Part shown: piece after piece, positions 55,323 to 62,944 of the stretch
How the letters are laid out: each line of letters opens with the position of its first letter
Position numbering within the stretch: position 1 is the first letter of the stretch
Assembly: GCA_003674045.1 (NCBI GenBank)
Contig: PENC01000032.1
Coordinates: forward strand, 1-64,000
Reading direction: 5' to 3'
DNA length: 64,000 nucleotides
DNA from: Streptomyces griseocarneus
GTDB taxonomy: Bacteria > Actinomycetota > Actinomycetes > Streptomycetales > Streptomycetaceae
Position numbers and translations under genes: made by a program
Notes under the pieces: generated by a model
Told to the model about the DNA's origin: nothing
Databases searched by the model: none
What the model saw: only the letters and a program-made list of their open reading frames with translations

Positions 55323-56519
55323 GTGACCGAGAACGCCGACCTCCAGTCCGTCCTCGACCGTGCCGCCGCGGGTGGCCGGATCTCGCCGGAGGAGGCGCTC
55401 GAGCTGTACCGCCGGGCGCCGCTGCACGCGCTGGGTACCGCCGCCGACGCGGCACGCCGCAAGCGGTACGCCGGTACGGAGCACATTGCGACGTACATCA
55501 TCGAGCGGAACATCAACTACACCAACGCCTGTGTGACGGCGTGCAAGTTCTGCGCGTTCTACGCCCCGCCGAAGAGCGAGAAGGTGTGGACGCGGCCCAT
55601 GGACGACATCCTGCGCCGCTGCGCGGAGACCGTGGAGCTCGGCGGCACGCAGATCATGTTCCAGGGCGGGCACCACCCGGACTACGGCGTGGAGTACTAC
55701 GAGGAGCACTTCTCCGCCATCAAGAAGGAGTTCCCGCAGCTCGTGATCCACTCGCTCGGCGCGTCCGAGGTGGAGCACATGTCGCGGATCTCCGGCGTCT
55801 CGGCGGAGGAGGCGATCCGCCGCATCCACGCCGCGGGCCTGGACTCGTTCGCGGGCGCGGGCGCCGAGCTGCTGCCGGAGCGGCCGCGGAAGGCCATCGC
55901 GCCGCTGAAGGAGTCGGGCGAGCGCTGGCTGGAGATCATGGAGCTCGCCCACCGCCTCGGCGTGGAGTCCACCTCCACCATGCTGATGGGCACGGGCGAG
56001 ACCAACGCCGAGCGGATCGAGCACCTGCGGATGATCCGTGACGTGCAGGACCGCACGGGCGGCTTCCGCGCGTTCATCCCGTACACGTACCAGCCCGAGA
56101 ACAACCACCTCAAGGGCCGGACGCAGGCGACGATCTTCGAGTACCTGCGGATGATCGCCATCGCCCGCCTCTTCCTCGACAACGTCGCGCACATCCAGGG
56201 CTCCTGGCTGACGACGGGCAAGGAGATCGGCCAGCTGTCGCTGCACTACGGCGCGGACGACCTCGGCTCGATCATGCTGGAGGAGAACGTCGTCTCCTCG
56301 GCCGGTGCCAAGCACCGCTCCAACCGCATGGAGATCATCGACCTCATCCGCAAGGCGGGCCGTGTCCCCGCGCAGCGCGCGACGACGTACGAGCACCTCG
56401 TGGTGCACGACGACCCGGCGAACGACCCGGTGGACGACCGCGTCGTCTCCCACCTCTCCTCCACGGCGATCGAGGGCGGCACCGCCCACCCCGAGCTGAA
56501 GATCATCCAGGCGAGCTGA
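55323..56519 (+). CDS. mqnC: Cyclic dehypoxanthinylfutalosine synthase (radical SAM)
   Basis: A 398-residue radical SAM enzyme. The cluster is Cys70-x3-Cys74-x2-Cys77 (ACVTACKFCAF). It cyclises dehypoxanthine futalosine to the spiro intermediate. GGTQIMFQGGHHPDYGVEYYEE and the C-terminal EENVVSSAGAKHRSN are MqnC-type. GTG 55323 follows AAGGGACGCC; TAGGCT about 40 nt upstream may be the -10. The next gene starts 4 nt after the stop. Confidence 0.95.
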   Translation: MTENADLQSVLDRAAAGGRISPEEALELYRRAPLHALGTAADAARRKRYAGTEHIATYIIERNINYTNACVTACKFCAFYAPPKSEKVWTRPMDDILRRCAETVELGGTQIMFQGGHHPDYGVEYYEEHFSAIKKEFPQLVIHSLGASEVEHMSRISGVSAEEAIRRIHAAGLDSFAGAGAELLPERPRKAIAPLKESGERWLEIMELAHRLGVESTSTMLMGTGETNAERIEHLRMIRDVQDRTGGFRAFIPYTYQPENNHLKGRTQATIFEYLRMIAIARLFLDNVAHIQGSWLTTGKEIGQLSLHYGADDLGSIMLEENVVSSAGAKHRSNRMEIIDLIRKAGRVPAQRATTYEHLVVHDDPANDPVDDRVVSHLSSTAIEGGTAHPELKIIQAS

Positions 56520-56523
56520 CCCC

Positions 56524-57180
56524 TTGCTGACGCTGCACGCGGCCGACCTGCTGATCGCGGTTCCCGGCACGGCCCCCGTGCCGGGCGGCGCGGTGGCCGT
56601 CGACGGCGACAGGGTCGCGGCGCTCGGCCCGTACGAAGAGGTCTCCGCGGCGTACCCACAGGCGCGCGTACGCCGCTGGCCGGGAGTGCTCACCCCCGGC
56701 CTCCGGCAGCGGCACGGCACGTGGCTGCTCACCCGCGCCTACCACCCGGACCCGCGCGAGTACGCGGAGCTGGGCGACCGCCCGCTGACGGGCGAGCGGT
56801 TCGCGGCCCTCGCCATGACCGGGACGCGCATGGCGGGCAGCGTCCGCCGGGGCCTGCAACAGATGCTGCGGCACGGCACGACGGCGGTGGCGATCGGTTC
56901 TCCGACGGACGCGATGGTGTCGACGGCGGTCGCCCGCTCGGGCCTGGTGACCGTCCCCGCTGCGGCGGCACCGCTGCCGGGCGAACCGGACCTCGACGTC
57001 CTCCGCGACGTGGATTCCTTGTCGGATGCCGTTGCCGCTCCGCTGGTGGCCGGGGGGCGGGCGGACCTGGCCGTCTTCGACGTGCCGGGCGTGCGCGACG
57101 AGGCGGCGCTGGTGGCGGCGGGTGCGGGCACGTGCGTGGCGACGGTGCTCGGTGGCCGTCTGGTGTACCGGGGGCGCTGA
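56524..57180 (+). CDS. Amidohydrolase-like (imidazolonepropionase-type) protein lacking the metal site
   Basis: A 218-residue protein that keeps the two beta-sandwich ends of an amidohydrolase (LTLHAADLLIAV...GGAVAVDGDRVAALGPYE, and RADLAVFDVPGV...VLGGRLVYRGR) but has a very short middle. The segment after PGL, where HxH metal ligands are expected, reads RQRHGT (61-66). It therefore cannot be a normal hydrolase. The TTG start is 4 nt after mqnC, so they are coupled. Its place suggests a supporting or regulatory role in menaquinone synthesis; the aminofutalosine deaminase step in some bacteria uses a true amidohydrolase. Confidence 0.72.
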   Translation: MLTLHAADLLIAVPGTAPVPGGAVAVDGDRVAALGPYEEVSAAYPQARVRRWPGVLTPGLRQRHGTWLLTRAYHPDPREYAELGDRPLTGERFAALAMTGTRMAGSVRRGLQQMLRHGTTAVAIGSPTDAMVSTAVARSGLVTVPAAAAPLPGEPDLDVLRDVDSLSDAVAAPLVAGGRADLAVFDVPGVRDEAALVAAGAGTCVATVLGGRLVYRGR

Positions 57181-57241
57181 CGGGGCGCTTCGCGTCCCCC
57201 AACGGGGTCCCGGGCGGAGCCCCGGGGGGCGAAGGTGAACA

Positions 57242-57949
57242 ATGGGGGACGTGACCCGAGCATCCTTGGAGAAGCAGCCGCACGAAGTCGCCGCCATGTT
57301 CGACGACGTGGCGGCCAAGTACGACCTGACCAACGACGTACTCTCGCTCGGGCAGACCCGCCTGTGGCGCAAGGCCGTCGCCCAGGCCGTGAACGCCCGC
57401 CCGGGCGAGAAGGTGCTGGACCTCGCGGCCGGTACGGGCACGTCCTGCCTGCCGTTCGCCGCGGCGGGCGCCTACGTCGTCCCCTGCGACTTCTCCGTCG
57501 GCATGCTCCGCGAGGGCAAGAAGCGCAACGAGTGGCTGCCGTTCACCGCCGGTGACGCCATGCGCCTGCCGTTCGCGGACGGCGTGTTCGACGCGGTCAC
57601 CATCTCCTACGGCCTGCGCAACGTGCAGGACATCGACCTCGCCATGCGCGAGATGCTGCGCGTGACGAAGCCGGGCGGCCGCGTGGTGATCGCCGAGTTC
57701 AGCAGGCCCACGTGGGCGCCGTTCCGCACGGTCTACACCGAGTACCTGATGCGCGCGCTGCCGTCGGTCGCCCGGGCCGTGAGCAGCAACCCGGACGCGT
57801 ACGTCTACCTCGCCGAGACCATCCGCGAATGGCCGGACCAGCCCGCGCTCGCCGCGCGCCTGCAGGAGGCGGGCTGGGCGAAGGTCGCCTGGCGCAACCT
57901 CACGGGCGGCGTGGTGGCCCTGCACCGAGGTTTCAAGCCCACTGCATGA
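57242..57949 (+). CDS. menG: Demethylmenaquinone methyltransferase
   Basis: A 235-residue SAM-dependent methyltransferase (UbiE/MenG). Motif I is VLDLAAGTGTSCLPFA, then GDAMRLPFADGVFDAVTISYGLRNV and the KPGGRVVIAEFSRPTW block. It methylates demethylmenaquinone as the last ring step. ATG 57242 has AAGG 7 nt upstream; GTG 57251 is possible. It closely follows the mqnC pair. Confidence 0.94.
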   Translation: MGDVTRASLEKQPHEVAAMFDDVAAKYDLTNDVLSLGQTRLWRKAVAQAVNARPGEKVLDLAAGTGTSCLPFAAAGAYVVPCDFSVGMLREGKKRNEWLPFTAGDAMRLPFADGVFDAVTISYGLRNVQDIDLAMREMLRVTKPGGRVVIAEFSRPTWAPFRTVYTEYLMRALPSVARAVSSNPDAYVYLAETIREWPDQPALAARLQEAGWAKVAWRNLTGGVVALHRGFKPTA

Positions 57950-58029
57950 GGTGGTGGGCCCTGCCAGTACGACGGGACCCGGCTCATAGACTCGGGTGAC
58001 CGAGTCCTTCGCCGAACGGAGAGCCGACC

Positions 58030-59325
58030 GTGACCGAGTCGACCGAGTCCTTGACCGCCCACAGCGCCGACGTGATCGTCGTCGGCGCAGGCCCGGCCGG
58101 CTCCACCACCGCCTACCACCTGGCCAAGGCGGGCCTGGACGTCCTCCTGCTGGAGAAGACGGCGTTCCCGCGCGAGAAGGTCTGCGGTGACGGCCTGACC
58201 CCGCGTGCCACCAAGCAGCTCGTGGCGATGGGCATCGACATCTCCGAAGAGGCGGGCTGGCTGCGCAACAAGGGCCTGCGCATCATCGGCGGCGGCGTCC
58301 GCCTCCAGCTCGACTGGCCCGAGCTCGCCTCCTTCCCCGACTACGGACTCGTCCGCAAGCGCGACGACTTCGACGAGCAGCTCGCCCGGAACGCGGAGAA
58401 GGCGGGCGCCCGGCTCCACGAGCGCTGCAACGTCGGCGCGCCGATCATCGACGACCGTACGGGCCGGATCACCGGTGTCCACGCCAAGCTGGGCGAGGAG
58501 AAGGCCCCGGTGACCTTCCACGCGCCGCTCGTCGTCGCCGCGGACGGCAACTCCACGCGCCTGTCGCTCGCGATGGGCCTGCACCGGCGCGAGGACCGCC
58601 CGATGGGCGTGGCCGTGCGCACGTACTTCACCTCGCCCCGCCACGACGACGACTACCTGGAGTCCTGGCTGGAGCTGTGGGACCGGCGCGGCCCCGGCCC
58701 GGACCGGCTGCTGCCCGGCTACGGCTGGATCTTCGGCATGGGCGACGGCACGAGCAACGTCGGCCTCGGCGTCCTCAACACCTCCGACTCCTTCAAGGAG
58801 CTGGACTGGCGCGAGGTGCTCAAGGCGTGGTGCGCCTCCATGCCGGAGGACTGGGGCTACACCCCGGAGAACATGACCGGCCCGATCCGCGGCGCCGCCC
58901 TGCCGATGGCCTTCAACCGCCAGCCGCACTACACGCGGGGCCTGCTGCTCGTCGGTGACGCGGGCGGGCTCGTCAACCCGTTCAACGGCGAGGGCATCGC
59001 GTACGCGATGGAATCCGGGCAGATCGCCGCCGACGTCATCGTGCAGGCCCACGCCCGCGCCTCGTACGCCCAGCGCGAGCTGGCCCTCCAGCGCTACCCG
59101 AAGATCCTCAAGGACACGTACGGCGGCTACTACACGCTGGGCCGCGCCTTCGTGAAGCTCATCGGCAACCCGAAGGTCATGAGGATGGCGACGGAGCGGG
59201 GGCTCACGCACCCGCTGCTGATGAAGTTCACGCTGAAGATGCTGGCGAATCTGACGGATCCGACGGGGGGTGATGCGATGGATCGCATCATCAATGGGCT
59301 GAGCAAGGTGGCTCCGCGGTCCTGA
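58030..59325 (+). CDS. Geranylgeranyl reductase-family FAD enzyme (menaquinone side-chain saturase, MenJ-like)
   Basis: A 431-residue flavoprotein. The FAD motif VVGAGPAGSTTAYHLAKAG is at the N-terminus, followed by REKVCGDGLTPRA (PxxYxWxFP-like context) and GDAGGLVNPFNGEGIAYAMESG. Enzymes of this kind reduce polyprenyl double bonds; in mycobacteria MenJ saturates menaquinone. Its position after menG supports a role in making partially saturated menaquinones. GTG 58030 follows GGAGAG; GACCGAGTCC occurs twice around the start. Confidence 0.85.
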   Translation: MTESTESLTAHSADVIVVGAGPAGSTTAYHLAKAGLDVLLLEKTAFPREKVCGDGLTPRATKQLVAMGIDISEEAGWLRNKGLRIIGGGVRLQLDWPELASFPDYGLVRKRDDFDEQLARNAEKAGARLHERCNVGAPIIDDRTGRITGVHAKLGEEKAPVTFHAPLVVAADGNSTRLSLAMGLHRREDRPMGVAVRTYFTSPRHDDDYLESWLELWDRRGPGPDRLLPGYGWIFGMGDGTSNVGLGVLNTSDSFKELDWREVLKAWCASMPEDWGYTPENMTGPIRGAALPMAFNRQPHYTRGLLLVGDAGGLVNPFNGEGIAYAMESGQIAADVIVQAHARASYAQRELALQRYPKILKDTYGGYYTLGRAFVKLIGNPKVMRMATERGLTHPLLMKFTLKMLANLTDPTGGDAMDRIINGLSKVAPRS

Positions 59326-59329
59326 TCCT

Positions 59330-59455
59330 CCCCGGGGCTTCGCCCCGGACCCCGCGCCTGCCGGGGTGCCTCCTGTGCTCCGCGCGCGGCCGCGGGTCCG
59401 TCGTGGCTTGTCGCGCAGTTCCCCGCGCCCCTTACCGGGCGCTGCGCCCTGGACC
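59330..59455 (-). repeat. Composite dispersed repeat, copy F
   Basis: Reverse orientation: CCGGGGCTTCGCCCCGGACC hairpin, CGCGGGTCCGTCG, GGCTTGTCGCGCAGTTCCCC and GGGCGCTGCGCCC hairpin. It fills most of the gap between the MenJ-like gene and the terminator of the NlpC/P60 gene. Confidence 0.8.
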
Positions 59456-59584
59456 GAATTCACCCTTTCGGGTCGCTTTCTCGTCGTTTCGGCGTGTCTG
59501 TGCGGCGGAAAAATAAGGGCAGGCAACCGCTCGCCGTGCGCCACAGCCCCCGTACGGCGGGCGGTCCCGTGAAGACGGAGCAGA

Positions 59585-59634
59585 ACGACGAAGGGCCTCG
59601 TCCCCCGAGCGGTGGGGGAGAGGCCCTTCGTCGT
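59585..59634 (-). terminator. Terminator of the NlpC/P60 gene
   Basis: A stem of 14 bp (59585-59598 with 59621-59634) continuing inward as TCCCCC/GGGGGA. Downstream on the minus strand is TCTGCTCC, without a long T-run. Confidence 0.85.
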
Positions 59635-59656
59635 GAAGCAGAAGCGTTCCGCGGTA

Positions 59657-60517
59657 CTACAGGACGCGCACCGCACCGGTGGGCATGTCGTAGCTGAGGT
59701 CGCGCTCGACGACGCCCGAGCTGGGGTTCTGGGCGCCGATGAACTTGCCACCACCGACGTAGACGGCGACGTGGTACGCGCTGCCGGAGGCGCCCCAGTA
59801 GAGGATGTCGCCCGGCTGCAGGTTGCTCAGCGACACCTGGGTGCCGTAGGCCGACTGGTCCTGGGAGACGCGCGGCAGGTCGATGCCGATCTGTGCGTAG
59901 GCCTTCATGACCAGGCCGGAGCAGTCGTACGCTCCCGACGCGCCGGTGGCACCCAGGATGTACGGGTGGCCGATCTTGCTCTCCAGGAAGGAGATCAGCG
60001 TCGAGGTGCTGCCCGAGCCGGCGTGGGAGGAGGAGCCGGAGGGCGTGGAGGAGCCGGAGTCGCCGGCGTCGTCGGAGGAGCCCGGGGCGGACTTGGCGCT
60101 CAGGCTCGTGCGCTCGCCACCGCGCGAGGCGCGGGCCTCGTCCTGCTCGCGCTGCTGCTTCTCGGCGGCGGCCTTCTTCTCCGCGGCGTCGGCGATGCGC
60201 AGGGCCTCGTTCTTCGCCTGCTCGGTCGCGTCCTTCTCCGCGTCCACGGCGTGGTCCTGCTGCGCGCGCTCCTGGTAGCCGAAGGCGGTCTGCTGGGTGG
60301 CAGCAGCGCTCTGCGCGATGGAGGAGGCGATCGTCGCGTTGATCGCCGGCATCTCCATGGTCGCCTCGGTGGGCTTCTCGGCGGCGGTGGCGGAACCGGC
60401 ACCGGCCACGGCGAGGGTGCTGAGGACACCACCGGCGACACCCGTGCGCACGACCCACGACTGGGTGGCCGTTCGGCGGGGCTTCCGGTGGCTGGTTATA
60501 TGCGCGTTCGGGGACAT
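59657..60517 (-). CDS. Secreted NlpC/P60 (C40) peptidoglycan endopeptidase
   Basis: A 286-residue secreted protein. A long signal (up to ATAAEKP), a coiled-coil-like Ala/Lys/Glu/Gln region (about 75-150), a Ser/Gly linker and a C-terminal NlpC/P60 domain with the catalytic Cys in YDCSGLVMKAY and His in SAYHVAVYVGG. It cuts the peptide stems of peptidoglycan. ATG 60517 is weakly supported by a ribosome-binding site. The long upstream region (60518-61279) is shared with nuoA; I found no convincing riboswitch. Confidence 0.9.
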   Translation of the reverse strand: MSPNAHITSHRKPRRTATQSWVVRTGVAGGVLSTLAVAGAGSATAAEKPTEATMEMPAINATIASSIAQSAAATQQTAFGYQERAQQDHAVDAEKDATEQAKNEALRIADAAEKKAAAEKQQREQDEARASRGGERTSLSAKSAPGSSDDAGDSGSSTPSGSSSHAGSGSTSTLISFLESKIGHPYILGATGASGAYDCSGLVMKAYAQIGIDLPRVSQDQSAYGTQVSLSNLQPGDILYWGASGSAYHVAVYVGGGKFIGAQNPSSGVVERDLSYDMPTGAVRVL

Positions 60518-60986
60518 GGGACAACGGACTATCAGGCCGCGCAGGTGGAGTTCAATAAGAGTGACGTGCGCCACATTCGGCGTACGGGCGCCGTAAATTC
60601 GGACATTTGGTTACGGCAACGTCACGACGGCTGATGGTGTGTCATCCCGGAACACCCGCCTCAGCATGGGGTTTGTCCCCGGACGATGATCGTCGATGCG
60701 TATATCACTTTGACGGACCGTCTGTCGAGGCTACCCACGGAATCCGGCCGCATGCCGTCCTGAAGCGTGGCGCACCTCACGCGCCGCCCGCCTTTCGCCT
60801 CGCGCCCGCGGCGGGCTTGTGGGGCGTCGCTTGTGAACGGAGAGCGCGAGGCGACGGTCGGGCCGTCCGGCGGTGCCGTCACCTCAGCGGGCGGCTCCCG
60901 TATATCAGTTGACGATCACAAAAACCACTTTGCCTGCACTGGCCACGTTTTGATAGGGCGACACCTCCCGACCAGTGCCGCCACCG

Positions 60987-61015
60987 CCGGATGATCACCG
61001 CAGGTGATCATCCGG
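60987..61015. repeat. Perfect inverted repeat in the nuo/NlpC intergenic region
   Basis: CCGGATGATCACC, GCA, GGTGATCATCCGG: 13-bp arms without mismatch. It lies in the 762-bp gap upstream of nuoA, between the two divergent genes. GATCACA(A) half-sites recur at 60914, 61075 and 61109. It may be a terminator for a short RNA or a protein operator; no gene is found in the gap. Confidence 0.7.
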
Positions 61016-61127
61016 GCGCTCCGGGTGTGAAGATCGGCCACCCTTCGGCGGCGTGATCCCCCGTCAGGTGGTGGAGATCACAAACGCGGTGGTGTACCCC
61101 GTGTCGCAGATCACAGGTCGGCGGGCA

Positions 61128-61165
61128 TAGGATGCGCTCGACCCGGGCTTGTGAACTGCCTCACA
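61128..61165 (+). promoter_or_regulatory. nuo promoter with Rex-type operator
   Basis: TGTGAACTGCCTCACA (61150-61165) keeps both arms of the Rex operator (TGTGAAC and TCACA) and differs only in the centre. A likely -10, TAGGAT (61128-61133), puts the operator just downstream of the start point. Rex regulation of nuo is known in S. coelicolor. TGTGA-N6-TCACA also fits the CRP-family consensus, so the identity of the binder is not certain. Confidence 0.68.
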
Positions 61166-61279
61166 TGTGGGCGATCTTCGCGGCGTCCCCCCGGAGGCCG
61201 CGCGGTGTCCCCGGAGGCCGGGAGCCCGCCGGGGTCCGGTCAGCCAGCAGTCAGCGTCGACTGGAAGGAGCGAGGAGCG

Positions 61280-61639
61280 GTGAACGCCTACGCGCCCATC
61301 CTCGTACTGGGAGCCCTCGGGGCAGGCTTCGCGATCTTCTCCGTGGTCATGGCCTCGCTCATCGGGCCCAAGAAGTACAACCGCGCCAAGCTCGAGGCGT
61401 ACGAATGCGGCATCGAGCCCACCCCGCAGCCCGCCGGGGGAGGGCGCTTCCCGATCAAGTACTACCTGACGGCGATGCTCTTCATCGTCTTCGACATCGA
61501 GATCGTCTTCCTCTACCCCTGGGCCGTCACCTTCGACTCCCTGGGGCTGTTCGGGCTCGTGGAGATGCTGCTCTTCGTGCTCACCGTCTTCGTCGCCTAC
61601 GCCTATGTATGGCGCCGCGGCGGCCTGGAATGGGACTAG
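61280..61639 (+). CDS. nuoA: NADH-quinone oxidoreductase subunit A
   Basis: A 119-residue membrane subunit of complex I with three helices. Signature: GPKKYNRAKLEAYECGIEP and FDIEIVFLYPWAV. GTG 61280 has GAGGAG upstream. It begins the nuo operon (13 nt to nuoB), which carries electrons from NADH to the menaquinone made by the mqn genes. Confidence 0.96.
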   Translation: MNAYAPILVLGALGAGFAIFSVVMASLIGPKKYNRAKLEAYECGIEPTPQPAGGGRFPIKYYLTAMLFIVFDIEIVFLYPWAVTFDSLGLFGLVEMLLFVLTVFVAYAYVWRRGGLEWD

Positions 61640-61652
61640 GGGGCCACCACCC

Positions 61653-62207
61653 ATGGGAATCGAGGAGAAGCTGCCCAGCGGCTTCGCGCTGACCACCGTC
61701 GAGCAGGCCGCCGGCTGGGTGCGCAAGGCGTCCGTCTTCCCGGCCACTTTCGGACTGGCCTGCTGTGCCATCGAGATGATGACCACCGGCGCCGGCCGCT
61801 ACGACCTCGCCCGCTTCGGCATGGAGGTCTTCCGCGGCTCCCCGCGCCAGGCCGACCTGATGATCGTGGCCGGGCGGGTCAGCCAGAAGATGGCGCCGGT
61901 GCTGCGCCAGGTCTACGACCAGATGGCCAACCCCAAATGGGTCATCTCCATGGGGGTCTGCGCCTCCAGCGGAGGCATGTTCAACAACTACGCGATCGTC
62001 CAGGGCGTCGACCACATCGTGCCGGTCGACATCTATCTGCCCGGCTGCCCGCCGCGCCCCGAGATGCTGATGGACGCGATCCTCAAGCTGCACCGCAAGA
62101 TCCAGGACGGGAAGCTCGGAGCCCACCGCGAGGAGGCGGAGCGCGAGGCGGAGGAGAAGGCGCTGAAGGCCCTGCCGCTCATCGAGATGAAGGGCCTGCT
62201 GCGGTGA
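61653..62207 (+). CDS. nuoB: NADH-quinone oxidoreductase subunit B
   Basis: A 184-residue cytosolic arm subunit holding cluster N2. The tandem cysteines are in FGLACCAIEMM, with GVCASSGGMFNNY and PGCPPRPEMLMDAI supplying the other ligands. Ends with a charged tail. The stop overlaps the nuoC start (GTGA). Confidence 0.97.
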   Translation: MGIEEKLPSGFALTTVEQAAGWVRKASVFPATFGLACCAIEMMTTGAGRYDLARFGMEVFRGSPRQADLMIVAGRVSQKMAPVLRQVYDQMANPKWVISMGVCASSGGMFNNYAIVQGVDHIVPVDIYLPGCPPRPEMLMDAILKLHRKIQDGKLGAHREEAEREAEEKALKALPLIEMKGLLR

Positions 62208-62944
62208 CCGAGGAGAAGGCGAACGGGGTCAACCCCGACAAGGACGTCAACGCCCAGAACCTGCCGGGCCAGCGGGGCGAGGCGGGCGAGGCCATCCGCG
62301 TCCAGCGCGGCATGTTCGGCGCCCGCAATGGCGGCGACACCTCCGGCTACGGCGGCCTCGTCCGCACCGTACGGCTGCCGGGCGAGGCCGTCCGCCCGTA
62401 CGGCGGGTGGTTCGACGAGGTCGCGGACGAACTGGAGGGCGCGCTGGAGGAGCAGGGGCTGCTCCCGGCGAACGCCATCGAGAAGACCGTCGTCGACCGC
62501 GGCGAACTCACCTTCCACATCGCCCGCGAGCACCTGCCGGTCGTCGCCCGCACCCTCCGCGACGACCCCGCGCTCCGCTTCGAGCTGTGCACGGGCGTCA
62601 GCGGGGTGCACTTCCCCGGCGACAAGGGCCGCGAGCTGCACGCCGTCTACCACCTGCGCTCGCTCACCCACAACCGGCTGATCCGGCTGGAGGTGAGCGC
62701 CCCCGACGACGACCCGCACGTGCCCTCGGTCGTGGACGTCTATCCCACCAACGACTGGCATGAGCGCGAGGCGTACGACTTCTTCGGCATCGTCTTCGAC
62801 GGCCATCCGGCGCTCACGCGGATCATGATGCCGGACGACTGGCAGGGCTTCCCGCAGCGCAAGGACTACCCCCTCGGCGGCATCCCCGTCGAATACAAGG
62901 GCGCCCAGATCCCGGCTCCGGACCAGCGGAGGTCGTACAGCTGA
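62204..62944 (+). CDS. nuoC: NADH-quinone oxidoreductase subunit C
   Basis: A 246-residue subunit. The first 55 residues are an actinobacterial extension; the core is the 30-kDa subunit domain with HAVYHLRSLTHNRLIRLEV, ERE(A)YDFFGI and RIMMPDDWQGFPQRKDYPLGGIPVEYKG. GTG 62204 overlaps nuoB. The last base of its stop codon is shared with the nuoD ATG. Confidence 0.96.
   Translation: MTEEKANGVNPDKDVNAQNLPGQRGEAGEAIRVQRGMFGARNGGDTSGYGGLVRTVRLPGEAVRPYGGWFDEVADELEGALEEQGLLPANAIEKTVVDRGELTFHIAREHLPVVARTLRDDPALRFELCTGVSGVHFPGDKGRELHAVYHLRSLTHNRLIRLEVSAPDDDPHVPSVVDVYPTNDWHEREAYDFFGIVFDGHPALTRIMMPDDWQGFPQRKDYPLGGIPVEYKGAQIPAPDQRRSYS

Noticed and set aside
60518..60960. ydaO/c-di-AMP riboswitch upstream of the NlpC/P60 gene
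   Set aside because: Cell-wall hydrolase genes of streptomycetes often have one, and CCGGATTCCGTGGGTAGCCTCG gave a weak hint in part, but the conserved CCGAATCC...CAGCTAACCTCG.AGGC block is not present on the proper strand. A covariance-model search (RF00379) would decide.
61150..61165. Pure CRP site before nuoA
   Set aside because: TGTGA-N6-TCACA fits CRP equally, but the AAC after TGTG and the known Rex control of nuo favour Rex. Not fully excluded.
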